In this document: positions 1 through 9,244 of the stretch, in pieces
Position numbering within the stretch: the stretch's first letter is position 1
Layout of the letters: each line of letters opens with the position of its first letter
From: Candidatus Servula neotermitis
Lineage (GTDB): Bacteria; Actinomycetota; Actinomycetes; Actinomycetales; Bifidobacteriaceae
Direction of reading: 5' to 3'
NCBI GenBank assembly: GCA_031281695.1
Contig: JAITFB010000042.1
Span: 1 to 33,364 of the forward strand
DNA length: 33,364 nucleotides
Position numbers and translations under genes: made by a program
Notes under the pieces: model-generated
What the model was told of the DNA's origin: nothing
Seen by the model: the letters and a program-made list of their open reading frames with translations, nothing else
Database searches by the model: none

Positions 1-2
1 CC

Positions 3-2606
3 ACTACTACCACAAACACCAACGCCGACAGCGCAAGCTCCGATGCTGACACCAATTATGAACTGACAACTGATAACCGGCAACTGACTACTGATAAATG
101 GGATGACTTGACTAAAAACGAACAAGCCCGGATACTAAACCAATACCGTCTCGCCTATCTTTCCGAAACCCCAGTCAATTGGGCGCCCGGTTTAGGGACA
201 GTGGTGGCTAATGAAGAAATTGCCGCTGACGGTCGAACTGAACGCGGCAATATGCCAGTCTTCCAAAAACCTTTGAAACAATGGTCGATGCGGATCACTA
301 AATATGCGCAAAGATTATTGGACGGCCTGGACACTATCGATTGGCCGGACAAAGTCAAAACTATGCAACGCAACTGGATCGGCAAATCTGAAGGCGCGCT
401 GGTCAAATTTCCGCTGGTGGACCGGGACCAAGTGTTGGAAGTTTATACCACCCGCGACGATACATTATTTGGAGCCACCTTTATGGTGATTGCGCCTGAA
501 CACGCTTTGGCAGCTCAAGTTCCAGCAGCTTGGCCGAAAAATGTCCCAGCAACTTGGACCCAAGGTTTCGCTAAACCAGCCGACGCTCTTTGGGATTATG
601 CGCAAAAAGCCAGTCGCAAAACCGCTATTGAACGGCAAGCTGAAATGGGGGACAAATCGGGCGTGTTTACTGGACTCTACGCTTTGAATCCTATTACCGG
701 AACTAAGATTCCCATTTTTGCGGCGGATTATGTTTTGATGGGATATGGAACTGGCGCGATTATGGCAGTCCCTGGAGGCGATCAACGCGATTTTGATTTT
801 GCGAAGAAATTTCAACTTCCGGTAATTTATACGGTTCAGCCCAAAGATCAGCCGCTGGACCCAACTCAAGCTTACGTAGATGATGGGGTAGTGATCAATT
901 CTCAGAACGCCGACATTAGTTTAAACGGACTCAGTATCAGTCAAGCCAAAGCCAAAATGCACACTTACATTACCGAGCAAGGGATCGGCCAACCTACCAC
1001 CAATTATCGTCTGCGCGATTGGTTATTCAGTCGCCAACGCTATTGGGGCGAACCGTTCCCTATCGTTTACGAAATCGAAACTTCAACAGCTCCAGTCGCT
1101 GAAACTAATCCGGCGTCTGTAGCGACTGACCAATGTGTCCGCCTCAGCTCAAAGACCAGTACCGACGACATTAACTCAAACACTGACACAAATCCTGCCG
1201 AACCAATCACCAACAGCGATAGCTCCACACCTGCTGTCACTGACATTAAGGCTGGACTCACAGGTACTGCTCCTACTAACGCTGAAAGATTTAACACACC
1301 AATAGCACTGCCAGAATCTATGTTGCCAGTCACTTTGCCGGAGGTGGCGGATTACACTCCCAAAACTTTTGACCCCAACGATTCTGAATCTATGCCGGAG
1401 ACCCCTTTGTCGCGCAATCAAGATTGGATGTACGTGACTTTGGATTTGGGCGATGGGCCTAAACTATATCGCCGCGACGCTAATGTGATGCCCAACTGGG
1501 CGGGGAGTTGCTGGTATTATTTGCGTTACGCGGATCCGCATTATTCAACTTTAGCGGAGAATCCAGCCAGCGTTTCGGAGTTCGATTCCGATCAATTGGT
1601 TCGGCCGGCCGAAGATCAGTATTGGCTGGGGCCTAATCATAATCAGTATAGTGGCGATTCGGGTGGAGTGGATTTATACGTTGGCGGGGTGGAGCATGCG
1701 GTTTTACATTTGCTTTATGCGCGGTTTTGGCACATGGTTTTGCACGATTTGGGTTATGTCAGTGCGCCGGAGCCGTTTCATAAATTGTTCAATCAAGGCT
1801 ATATTCAAGCTTACGCTTATGTGGATAGTCGCGGCTCTTATGTGCCGGCTTCCGAGGTGGTGGAAGTTGAACCTGGCCGCTTTGAATATCAAGGCGAACC
1901 AGTCACGCAAGAATACGGAAAAATTGGTAAGAGTTTGAAAAACGTGGTTACTCAAGATCAAATCATTGAAGAATATGGCGCGGATACTTTTCGACTTTAC
2001 GAAATGTCCATGGGGCCGCTGGATATTTCTCGGCCTTGGGATACTCGGGCTATTGTGGGATCATTCCGGTTTTTACAAAGACTTTGGCGCAATGTAATCG
2101 ACGAGGAAACTGGCGCAGTCACTGTCCAAAATGTGACGCCCACTATTGAAACGCTTAAAGTGTTGAATAAAGTAATCCACGATGTGATTCGGGAAATGGA
2201 AGCTTTTCGACCCAATACTGCCATTGCGCGTTTAATCGAGTTGAACAATCATTTGACTACGCTGGAAATTGTTCCTCGATCCGCGGTGGAAGATTTGTTG
2301 AAAATGTTAGCGCCGATTGCTCCGCACATTGCCGAAGAACTTTGGCATAAATTAGGCCATACGGACACTATTACTTTGCAAGCTTTTCCAGCCGCTGATC
2401 CAGCTTATTTAGTCTCGGAAACTGTCACTTGCATTGTGCAAATCAACGGTAAATTACGAGCCAAATTGGAAGTCGATCCTGACATCACCGCTGAACAACT
2501 GGAACAACTGGCTTTAGCGGATCCGAAAGTCCAACAATTCTTAGCTGGCACCACTCCTAAAAAAGTAATTGTAAAACAACCTAAAGTAGTCTCGATAGTT
2601 TTGTAA
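3..2606 (+). CDS. leuS: Leucyl-tRNA synthetase, 5'-partial (ORF stays open in frame to the window edge; TTG at 108 is probably not the real start)
   Basis: Frame reads through from position 3 (TTTTNTNADSASSDADTNYELTTDNRQLTTDKWDDLTKNEQARI...). LeuRS motifs: NWAPGLGTVVANEE, QWSMRITKYAQRLL, MQRNWIGKSEGA, editing-domain GTGAIMAVPGGDQRDFDFA, PNWAGSCWYYLRY, YVGGVEHAVLHLLYARFWH, KIGKSLKN. Confidence 0.95.
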   Translation, partial: TTTTNTNADSASSDADTNYELTTDNRQLTTDKWDDLTKNEQARILNQYRLAYLSETPVNWAPGLGTVVANEEIAADGRTERGNMPVFQKPLKQWSMRITKYAQRLLDGLDTIDWPDKVKTMQRNWIGKSEGALVKFPLVDRDQVLEVYTTRDDTLFGATFMVIAPEHALAAQVPAAWPKNVPATWTQGFAKPADALWDYAQKASRKTAIERQAEMGDKSGVFTGLYALNPITGTKIPIFAADYVLMGYGTGAIMAVPGGDQRDFDFAKKFQLPVIYTVQPKDQPLDPTQAYVDDGVVINSQNADISLNGLSISQAKAKMHTYITEQGIGQPTTNYRLRDWLFSRQRYWGEPFPIVYEIETSTAPVAETNPASVATDQCVRLSSKTSTDDINSNTDTNPAEPITNSDSSTPAVTDIKAGLTGTAPTNAERFNTPIALPESMLPVTLPEVADYTPKTFDPNDSESMPETPLSRNQDWMYVTLDLGDGPKLYRRDANVMPNWAGSCWYYLRYADPHYSTLAENPASVSEFDSDQLVRPAEDQYWLGPNHNQYSGDSGGVDLYVGGVEHAVLHLLYARFWHMVLHDLGYVSAPEPFHKLFNQGYIQAYAYVDSRGSYVPASEVVEVEPGRFEYQGEPVTQEYGKIGKSLKNVVTQDQIIEEYGADTFRLYEMSMGPLDISRPWDTRAIVGSFRFLQRLWRNVIDEETGAVTVQNVTPTIETLKVLNKVIHDVIREMEAFRPNTAIARLIELNNHLTTLEIVPRSAVEDLLKMLAPIAPHIAEELWHKLGHTDTITLQAFPAADPAYLVSETVTCIVQINGKLRAKLEVDPDITAEQLEQLALADPKVQQFLAGTTPKKVIVKQPKVVSIVL
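1118..1145 (+). repeat. Degenerate copy of the GTAGGGGCG...CCGCC repeat inside leuS
   Basis: tgtagcgactgaccaatgtgtccgcctc versus tgtaggggcggatcgatgtatccgccctc at 32979. Confidence 0.4.
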
Positions 2607-2707
2607 CCTTTAGGAATTAGTCGTGTAATATTGTTTCAGTAAAGGTCTCGCGCTCGCAGTGACACCTCAATGTCTGTCCTAAATCTTTGATCCTATTAAA
2701 GAGCGCA

Positions 2708-3493
2708 CTAGATCCCTTGCCAACTGGGTTTGTTTTCGAATGCGTATTGGTAATAATCTTTATGTTGTAATTTTGAAGCGGCTGCTTGGTCTAGCAAAAC
2801 CGTGGCGTGAGGATGTAATTGGAGGGCTGAAGCTGGGTTAGAGCTGGAGATGGAGCCCTCTACGCATCCAGCAATCGCATCGGCCTTGGTCTCGCCAAAA
2901 GCTAACAGTACTAGGTGTCGCGCTTCTAATATGGTGCCGATGCCTTGAGTCACGCAATGATGCGGTACTTGATCTATTGAATCAAAAAAGCGGGCGTTAT
3001 CTTGGCGAGTTTTTTGAGTCAGGGTTTTGATTCTAGTTCGAGAAGCTAAAGAGGAACCTGGCTCGTTGAAGCCGATGTGTCCGTCTTGACCGACTCCTAA
3101 AATTTGTAAATCTACTCCACCAGCGATTTTAATTTGAGTTTCGTAGTATTCGCCCGCAGTTTCAACGGTTCCGAAATCGCCGCTGGGGGTGTGAATTAAG
3201 TCGGGATTTAGGCCCATGGGGTCAACGACCTCTTTTCTGATTACTGAAAAATAACTCTCTGGGTGATCTTTAGGCAGACCCACGTATTCGTCTAGGGCAA
3301 AACCTTGGACATGCGACACGTCAATTTGACGCTCTTGGATTATTTGAGTTAATTGTTTATACAAAGCCAAAGGGGTTGAGCCTGTAGCTAGTCCCAAAAC
3401 GAAGTCTGGTTTGTTGACAATTTTTTGGGCAATATGTTCAGCTGCAATCGAGCTGGCCTGTTCTTGATTTTGGGCGATAATTACTTCAGCCAT
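2708..3493 (-). CDS. nagB: Glucosamine-6-phosphate deaminase
   Basis: 261 aa; LGLATGSTPLALYKQL, FALDEYVGLPKDHPESY, LGVGQDGHIGFNEPGSS motifs. Confidence 0.93.
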   Translation of the reverse strand: MAEVIIAQNQEQASSIAAEHIAQKIVNKPDFVLGLATGSTPLALYKQLTQIIQERQIDVSHVQGFALDEYVGLPKDHPESYFSVIRKEVVDPMGLNPDLIHTPSGDFGTVETAGEYYETQIKIAGGVDLQILGVGQDGHIGFNEPGSSLASRTRIKTLTQKTRQDNARFFDSIDQVPHHCVTQGIGTILEARHLVLLAFGETKADAIAGCVEGSISSSNPASALQLHPHATVLLDQAAASKLQHKDYYQYAFENKPSWQGI

Positions 3494-4140
3494 TAGATCC
3501 TCACAATCTGAGTCCCGTGATAGGCATCTAATTTCAATGCCTGATCAATTTGATTAATGTTTTTCCAACTAACTCCTCCTCCGGCCATAATTTGCATGCG
3601 TCCATTGACGAAGTTGTGGATTTTTTTAAAGTTTTCAGCGTTTTCAAGTACGCTATTTTGGGTGTTTCCGCCGTGAGTCAATAATCTTACGTAACCCAAA
3701 TCAATCAACTGAGATAACGCTTCTTCGATGTATTCAGGGCGATGGATAATAATTTGGTTGAAAGCATTGTGGAAAACCAGCTCGCAACGTCTATCGACCA
3801 AATCTGAAACTGCGGCTAAGAGGTCAATATCTAAAAGATTATCGCTAGTCAGACAACCTAACACGATGGAGTCGGTGTCGGTTTTGACGACCCAAGCTAC
3901 TTCTTCTAAAAGTTTGTCAGGATAATCGAAATCAAAAACAAAACCATCGGCTTTAGGCCTCACCATGGTTGCTACAGTGACATCGTATTGATGGCAATAT
4001 TCTACAGTTTTTTCAATGATTTCTAAAGGCGGAGTCAAACCTTGAGCTCGTAAATCCAAGCAAAGTTCAACTCGATCGATTCCAGCTTCAATAGCTTCGG
4101 GGACTTTACGAAAACCCTCTGAGCAAAATTCTAACTCCAC
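3493..4140 (-). CDS. cutC: CutC family protein (GTG start)
   Basis: 215 aa; N-term ELEFCSEGFRKVPEAIEAGIDRVELC, LTHGGNTQNSVL, IMAGGGVSWKNINQI. Stop overlaps the nagB start (TAATG). Confidence 0.85.
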   Translation of the reverse strand: MELEFCSEGFRKVPEAIEAGIDRVELCLDLRAQGLTPPLEIIEKTVEYCHQYDVTVATMVRPKADGFVFDFDYPDKLLEEVAWVVKTDTDSIVLGCLTSDNLLDIDLLAAVSDLVDRRCELVFHNAFNQIIIHRPEYIEEALSQLIDLGYVRLLTHGGNTQNSVLENAENFKKIHNFVNGRMQIMAGGGVSWKNINQIDQALKLDAYHGTQIVRI

Positions 4141-4146
4141 AATGTT

Positions 4147-4152
4147 ATTTTA
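4147..4152 (-). promoter_or_regulatory. -10-like TAAAAT, 6 nt before the cutC GTG
   Basis: + strand attttа-type string (ATTTTA), reverse complement TAAAAT; start at 4140. Confidence 0.6.
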
Positions 4153-4224
4153 TAGCATAAACGTAATTAAAAAAAATTTGCTTGATCAGTGGAGTTTTTT
4201 GACAAAATCAATCACCCGCTCTTG

Positions 4225-4298
4225 TCGGGCTGACAAGATTTGAACTTGCGACCTCTTCGTCCCGAACGAAGCACGCTACCAAACTGCGCCACAGCCCG
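4225..4298 (-). tRNA. tRNA-Pro, anticodon CGG; 3' CCA not encoded
   Basis: Reverse complement cgggctgtggcgcagtttggtagcgtgcttcgttcgggacgaagaggtcgcaagttcaaatcttgtcagcccga folds as a cloverleaf: 7-bp acceptor, anticodon stem CTTCG/CGAAG with loop TTCGGGA, T loop ttcaaat. Confidence 0.93.
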
Positions 4299-4378
4299 CT
4301 GAATTAGTTTACCTCAAGGATTGGCCTAGCTTTATTCAGCATTGCGCGCTACTCTCGTAACGCATGAAATGCGAGTGG

Positions 4379-4452
4379 TCGGGATGACAAGATTTGAACT
4401 TGCGACCCCTCGAACCCCATTCGAGTGCGCTACCAAGCTGCGCCACATCCCG
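4379..4452 (-). tRNA. tRNA-Pro, anticodon GGG; 3' CCA not encoded
   Basis: Reverse complement cgggatgtggcgcagcttggtagcgcactcgaatggggttcgaggggtcgcaagttcaaatcttgtcatcccga; anticodon stem CTCGA/TCGAG with loop ATGGGGT. Confidence 0.92.
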
Positions 4453-4533
4453 TAAATTCAGTTTAGCTTGATATGTATGTAGTTTCTACTGAGGTTTTCA
4501 TTTCGGAGTAGGACACTTGAATTAGTCTGACTT

Positions 4534-5211
4534 CTAAATAGAATCTAGGTACTTAGCGTCAGTGTTCAAACGCTCGGTCAGTTCTTTAATCTCTTGGTCA
4601 AAATGATGCATTAATTTCAAATTGGGTAGTTCTTCTAATCTAATCCATCGAGTTTCTAGGGCTTCGTGATCTAAGTTGACAGGAGTAATTGGGTCTTGAG
4701 GATTTTCTAATGCTAAAATCGTAGTGAAGTGCCAATTTTTATGGTCGCGAATAATTTGATCCACAATCCTAATTTGCTCAGGTTTTATTCCAGCTTCTTC
4801 ATATGCTTCTCGGAGTGCACCTTCTAGATCAGATTCGCCATCAGCTAAAGCGCCACCTGGAATGCCCCATGTCTCGCCGTGCGTAACCCAAGGCGCTCTT
4901 AATTGTAGAAGTAAATGAGTCACCTCGTTGCTGTCGGCGTTTTTACTTTTATAATTTTCAGTGCTGGTACCTACTTTGATACGGTCGTCATTTTTCGTTT
5001 GGGATATGTTATTTTTAATTATCTCGGTGTCGGAGTCCGAGCGTTGACTTATGTTAGATGACGAACGGCTACTTTGGACTTTTCTTGCTACAAGTATGCC
5101 CGCAGCCCCATTCAATCCCCAATGTTCTCGTCCGCAAAATTCGCATTTAATGAAGCCATCTCCTGGATGTTGGATCCTAGGGGCTAATTTAGAATGATTT
5201 GTTTCGCTCAT
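4534..5211 (-). CDS. NUDIX hydrolase with N-terminal CxxC motif and a low-complexity insertion
   Basis: Nudix box GALADGESDLEGALREAYEEAGI; N-term CEFCGREHWGLNGAAGILV; Ser/Asn-rich insertion before LLLQLRAPWVTHGETWGIPGG. Confidence 0.88.
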   Translation of the reverse strand: MSETNHSKLAPRIQHPGDGFIKCEFCGREHWGLNGAAGILVARKVQSSRSSSNISQRSDSDTEIIKNNISQTKNDDRIKVGTSTENYKSKNADSNEVTHLLLQLRAPWVTHGETWGIPGGALADGESDLEGALREAYEEAGIKPEQIRIVDQIIRDHKNWHFTTILALENPQDPITPVNLDHEALETRWIRLEELPNLKLMHHFDQEIKELTERLNTDAKYLDSI

Positions 5212-5217
5212 TTTTTT

Positions 5218-5223
5218 AGTTTA
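5218..5223 (-). promoter_or_regulatory. -10-like TAAACT, 6 nt before the NUDIX ATG
   Basis: Reverse strand reads TTAAACTAAAAAAATG. Confidence 0.65.
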
Positions 5224-5238
5224 ACCAAGTCTAATCGC

Positions 5239-5244
5239 TAAACT
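5239..5244 (+). promoter_or_regulatory. -10-like TAAACT, 6 nt before the hisC ATG
   Basis: tcgcTAAACTgattttATG. Confidence 0.65.
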
Positions 5245-5250
5245 GATTTT

Positions 5251-6414
5251 ATGCATCTTCCAATTCGAGATAACTTAATCGGGCTTGAACCTTACGAAGA
5301 TGATGTTGCACCCGAATGCGTGCGATTGGGTTTTAATGAAGTTGGCGAGTCCGTTCCGGAAAAGGTGGTAAAAGAGATGCAAAATGCCCTGATTACTACT
5401 TTACCTGGTCTAAATCGTTACCCTGATCATAGCATGGCTAAACTAAGAGAAGTAGCTGTGAGGTTTTTGAACGACCGTTTCGGGACTGATTTAACTATTG
5501 ATAATTTATTCTTCGCGAACGGAGCGACTGAATTGATTTTGCAAATTTTCAATACATTTGGCGGTCCATCGTTCAACCAAGAGCAACGCACAATTTTCAG
5601 TTTTCAACCAGGATATATAGCATATCTCGATGATGCGCGAGATTCAAAATCTAATTTGTATCGAGTTCGGCTTGATTCTAATTTTCAAATAGATCCTGAT
5701 TTGACTATAGCCGAAATTCAAAAACATCGGCCAGCCTTAGTTCTTTTTACTAACCCAGAGAATCCCACAGGTACTTTAACCCCATTGTCCACGTTTAGAA
5801 AAATCATTGATCAAACTCAAGAGGTCATAGTTGCTGGAACTGATCGAGTGACTCACCCGCTGTATATTTCCGACGAGGCTTATATTGAGTTCGCGGAAAA
5901 TACTAACGCTTCGGCAATTCATCTTTTGCAACATTATCCTAATTTGTTAGTTTTGAGAACTTTGTCGAAAAGTTTTGGGTTGGCTGGACTAAGAGTAGGT
6001 TATATCGTAGGTTCTCCTAAAGTTATTTATCCAGTTACAATAGTTCGTCAACCGTACAGTTTCTCAAATGTTACACAAGCTTTGGCTACTGTGGCTTTTC
6101 GCAACAGTGAAATTTTGATGAAACCGATCAAAAAAATTATAGCTCGGCGTCGTGAACTTCTTAGTTGGTTAGAGGGAAAACAATATCAAGGTTATTCCTT
6201 GAAAGTCGTTCCTTCCCAAACGAATTTTTGCTTAGTAGGATTTGATCCTCAAATTCCCAATTACTTAGATTTACCCAATCATGTTGTGGATTTTTTGATT
6301 GATAAAGATGTCTTAGTGCGTAAGGTTGCAGTTCCAGGATATTTTCGAGTCTCAATTGGAACTGAGACGGAGTTGTCTAGGTTTAAACACGTCTTTAATG
6401 AATTTTTAGAATAA
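5251..6414 (+). CDS. hisC: PLP-dependent aminotransferase, histidinol-phosphate aminotransferase-like
   Basis: 387 aa; NRYPDHSMAKLREVAV, FANGATELI, FTNPENPTGT, ISDEAYIEF, RTLSKSFGLAGLRVGY. Confidence 0.85.
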   Translation: MHLPIRDNLIGLEPYEDDVAPECVRLGFNEVGESVPEKVVKEMQNALITTLPGLNRYPDHSMAKLREVAVRFLNDRFGTDLTIDNLFFANGATELILQIFNTFGGPSFNQEQRTIFSFQPGYIAYLDDARDSKSNLYRVRLDSNFQIDPDLTIAEIQKHRPALVLFTNPENPTGTLTPLSTFRKIIDQTQEVIVAGTDRVTHPLYISDEAYIEFAENTNASAIHLLQHYPNLLVLRTLSKSFGLAGLRVGYIVGSPKVIYPVTIVRQPYSFSNVTQALATVAFRNSEILMKPIKKIIARRRELLSWLEGKQYQGYSLKVVPSQTNFCLVGFDPQIPNYLDLPNHVVDFLIDKDVLVRKVAVPGYFRVSIGTETELSRFKHVFNEFLE

Positions 6415-6429
6415 TTTCTGAGTAAAATT

Positions 6430-9066
6430 ATGAAAACGACTTCGCCAAACACGGGTTTCTTGTCTGAACATTTAGAATACTTTGCGTATCTTTTGAATAA
6501 AGTTTTACAAGAATATAATCCACGATTGACTAAGACTTTTAATGATTTAGTGACTTTAACCATGAAAGCTCGGTCAACGAAAACGCTGGAGGCTTACCAA
6601 AAAATTCAAAAATTGATTAGCGTGCATTCGGTTGCACAAATCACCGATTTAGCTAAAGCCTTGACAGTGTATTTCCATCTTTCAAATTTGACTGAAGAAT
6701 TGAACCGCATCCAAAGATTGAAAAATTATGAATTGACGTCAAAAGTCAGGGGGGTGAATAATGCTTTAGGTTTAGCGTATTTGAAGCTGCAAAAAACTCA
6801 AGGCAAAAATAAAGCTTTGGCTCAATTGCGCCAATTGGTTTTTCATCCAGTTTTGACCGCTCATCCGACTGAAGCTCGTAGAGTTTCGACAACCAATTCT
6901 ATTAAACGAATTACTAATCTGATTTTGGAACGGTCGAATTTAGTGGGATTGAGTTTAATCGATAATGAACGGAAATTATTAGCTGAAGTGGATCTGTTAT
7001 TTCGTTCTTCGCCAATTGCTCCTAAAAAACCCACTCCGGCTCAAGAAAACGAAGTGGTTTTGAACATTTTCGATGATACATTTTTCGATTCAACTGTGAA
7101 TGTTTATCAAAGGCTGCAAAATTTTATTCAATCTCAACAAAAATCCAATATCGGGTATGACGCTCCGCAAATTACGCCTTTCATACGTCTAGGTTCGTGG
7201 ATTGGCTCCGACCGAGATGGCAATCCTAATGTGACTTCCGAGGTCACCTATAATGTGGCTCGGCAAAATTATCAGCATATTGTACATAAATACGTTGGGG
7301 AATTGAAGGAATTATCTGATTTACTTAGTTTTAGCGCTTCAAGACGTTCGGCCCCGGCTAAGGTTTTAACTTTATTTCAAACTCTTCAACGCGAGCTGAA
7401 TTCCAAAACCGAAAATAGAGAGGGAATTTATCAATCGATTGTCTTATTGATGTCTCAAAAATTAGAACGAACTTTAGATGATGATTTTCAGTTCGGGTAT
7501 CGTAAGGCTGAAGATTTTTTAGCAAATTTACAACTCATTCAAAGTGCCTTGTTAGAATTGAAAGATCCTCGAGCTGCTTATGGGAAAATATGTCACTTGA
7601 TATGGCAAGTCGAAACTTTTGGATTTCATATGGTGGAGTTAGAAGTGCGCCAACATTCAAAAGTACACGCTCAAGCTGTTTCAGAAATAAATAAATACGG
7701 TTTGACATCCCAGAAGCTGTCAAATCAAACTCGTGAGGCTCTCGAAATTTTTCGGACCATGTTGAAAATTCAACAAAAATACGGCCCTAAAAGTATTGGG
7801 CGTTACATTGTTTCATTTACGACCAGTGCTCGCGATATTATGAACGTAATTAATTTGGCTACATTCGCTCTCCAAAAAGACTTCGGTTTGCTCAAAATGG
7901 ATGTGGTTCCCTTATTCGAAACCCAAGCTGATTTGGATCGAGCTACGGAAATTTTAGATGAATGTTTAGCTTCTCCGTACATCAATAAGCGAGTCAGCGG
8001 ACTAAAGAATCGGATTGAAGTAATGCTGGGGTATTCGGACTCCTCCAAGGACATCGGCCCGATTGCTGCTACTTTGAAAATTCATCATACCCAAGCCGAA
8101 TTAGCTAAGTGGGCTAAAGCCCGCGGGATTGAGTTGATTTTATTTCATGGCCGCGGCGGCGCACTGGGACGAGGAGGAGGACCAGCTCAAAGGGCTGTTC
8201 TAGCTCAACCTGAAGGAACTGTGCATAATCATTTTAAAATCACTGAGCAAGGAGAATCCATTATGGCTCGTTACGGTAATCCTGAGATTGCAGTCCGTCA
8301 TATTGAAAGTGTATGCGCTTCAACCTTGTTGAGCTCGACTAAAAGCGTTGAAGAACACAATCGCCAATTAGATCAAAAATATCAAGAGTTAGCCGAACAT
8401 TTGGTAACGCTTTCGACCGAAACTTATCGCTCAATGATTAATCAACCCGGTTTTCCGGCCTGGTTTACTAAAGTGACTCCTTTAGAAGAAATTGGTCTAA
8501 TGCCTATAGGTTCGCGAGCTATTCGAAGAGGCCTTTCAGTCAAAGAAATTGAAGACTTACGCGCAATCCCTTGGGTATTTTCATGGTCTCAAGCCCGAAT
8601 TAATTTAGCGGCTTGGTACGGTTTCGGTTCAGCTTGCGAAAAATTTGTCAAACTCTATGGAACTGAAAGTCAATTAATGCGTTCGTATAAAGAGTGGAAT
8701 TTCTTTACCACTTTAGTGGATAACATTGAAATGTCCTTGGCTAAAACCGATGAGAATATCGCTCGACTTTATATGGATTTAACTAAGCCCTCCGAATTTT
8801 CTCAACAAATTTTTCACGAAATGAAATTAACTAAACGATGGGTCAAGAAATTGACTCAAAATTCTTACCCTTTGCAATCTCATCCAGTTTTAGGAGAAGC
8901 CATAAAAGTTCGCGGTCCATACGTAGATGCTTTATCGCTAATTCAAGTCAACGCTTTGAAAAAAATCCGTCATATGAAATCTAAGGGTCAGCGTTATGAC
9001 GAGTTGCTATATTTGATTCTTTGTACTGTTTCTGGAGTAGCCGCTGGCTTGCAAAATACTGGTTAG
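6430..9066 (+). CDS. ppc: Phosphoenolpyruvate carboxylase
   Basis: 878 aa; VLTAHPTEARRVS, SWIGSDRDGNPNVT, GYSDSSKDIG, FHGRGGALGRGGGPAQRAVLAQP, C-term QNTG. Confidence 0.95.
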   Translation: MKTTSPNTGFLSEHLEYFAYLLNKVLQEYNPRLTKTFNDLVTLTMKARSTKTLEAYQKIQKLISVHSVAQITDLAKALTVYFHLSNLTEELNRIQRLKNYELTSKVRGVNNALGLAYLKLQKTQGKNKALAQLRQLVFHPVLTAHPTEARRVSTTNSIKRITNLILERSNLVGLSLIDNERKLLAEVDLLFRSSPIAPKKPTPAQENEVVLNIFDDTFFDSTVNVYQRLQNFIQSQQKSNIGYDAPQITPFIRLGSWIGSDRDGNPNVTSEVTYNVARQNYQHIVHKYVGELKELSDLLSFSASRRSAPAKVLTLFQTLQRELNSKTENREGIYQSIVLLMSQKLERTLDDDFQFGYRKAEDFLANLQLIQSALLELKDPRAAYGKICHLIWQVETFGFHMVELEVRQHSKVHAQAVSEINKYGLTSQKLSNQTREALEIFRTMLKIQQKYGPKSIGRYIVSFTTSARDIMNVINLATFALQKDFGLLKMDVVPLFETQADLDRATEILDECLASPYINKRVSGLKNRIEVMLGYSDSSKDIGPIAATLKIHHTQAELAKWAKARGIELILFHGRGGALGRGGGPAQRAVLAQPEGTVHNHFKITEQGESIMARYGNPEIAVRHIESVCASTLLSSTKSVEEHNRQLDQKYQELAEHLVTLSTETYRSMINQPGFPAWFTKVTPLEEIGLMPIGSRAIRRGLSVKEIEDLRAIPWVFSWSQARINLAAWYGFGSACEKFVKLYGTESQLMRSYKEWNFFTTLVDNIEMSLAKTDENIARLYMDLTKPSEFSQQIFHEMKLTKRWVKKLTQNSYPLQSHPVLGEAIKVRGPYVDALSLIQVNALKKIRHMKSKGQRYDELLYLILCTVSGVAAGLQNTG

Positions 9067-9109
9067 TTAGCTCCGCTCGCAGTCGCTAGTAGCTAGATTA
9101 TCTAGCGCC

Positions 9110-9135
9110 GTAGGGGCGTGTCCAACGTGTCCGCC
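9110..9135 (+). repeat. GTAGGGGCG...CCGCC hairpin-type dispersed repeat
   Basis: gtaggggcgtgtccaacgtgtccgcc. Confidence 0.6.
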
Positions 9136-9232
9136 TTTTTGTTGCTAGTTCTTTTATGTTTTTCACTCGGACTTTACCTTTTTGCACCGCAATTTCATGA
9201 CTAACAGCTAACTGTTGACTGCTAACTGCTAG

Positions 9233-9238
9233 TAAACT
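9233..9238 (+). promoter_or_regulatory. -10-like TAAACT, 6 nt before the AI-2E permease ATG
   Basis: agTAAACTtataatATG. Confidence 0.65.
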
Positions 9239-9244
9239 TATAAT

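Noticed and set aside
108-110. TTG at 108 as the leuS start
   Set aside because: The frame is open to the window edge and the encoded LeuRS lacks its N-terminal catalytic portion (HIGH region), so the gene begins upstream of the window.
2651-2660. cgctcgcagt shared between 2651-2660 and 9074-9083
   Set aside because: Only 10 bp and no further flanking similarity that I can support.
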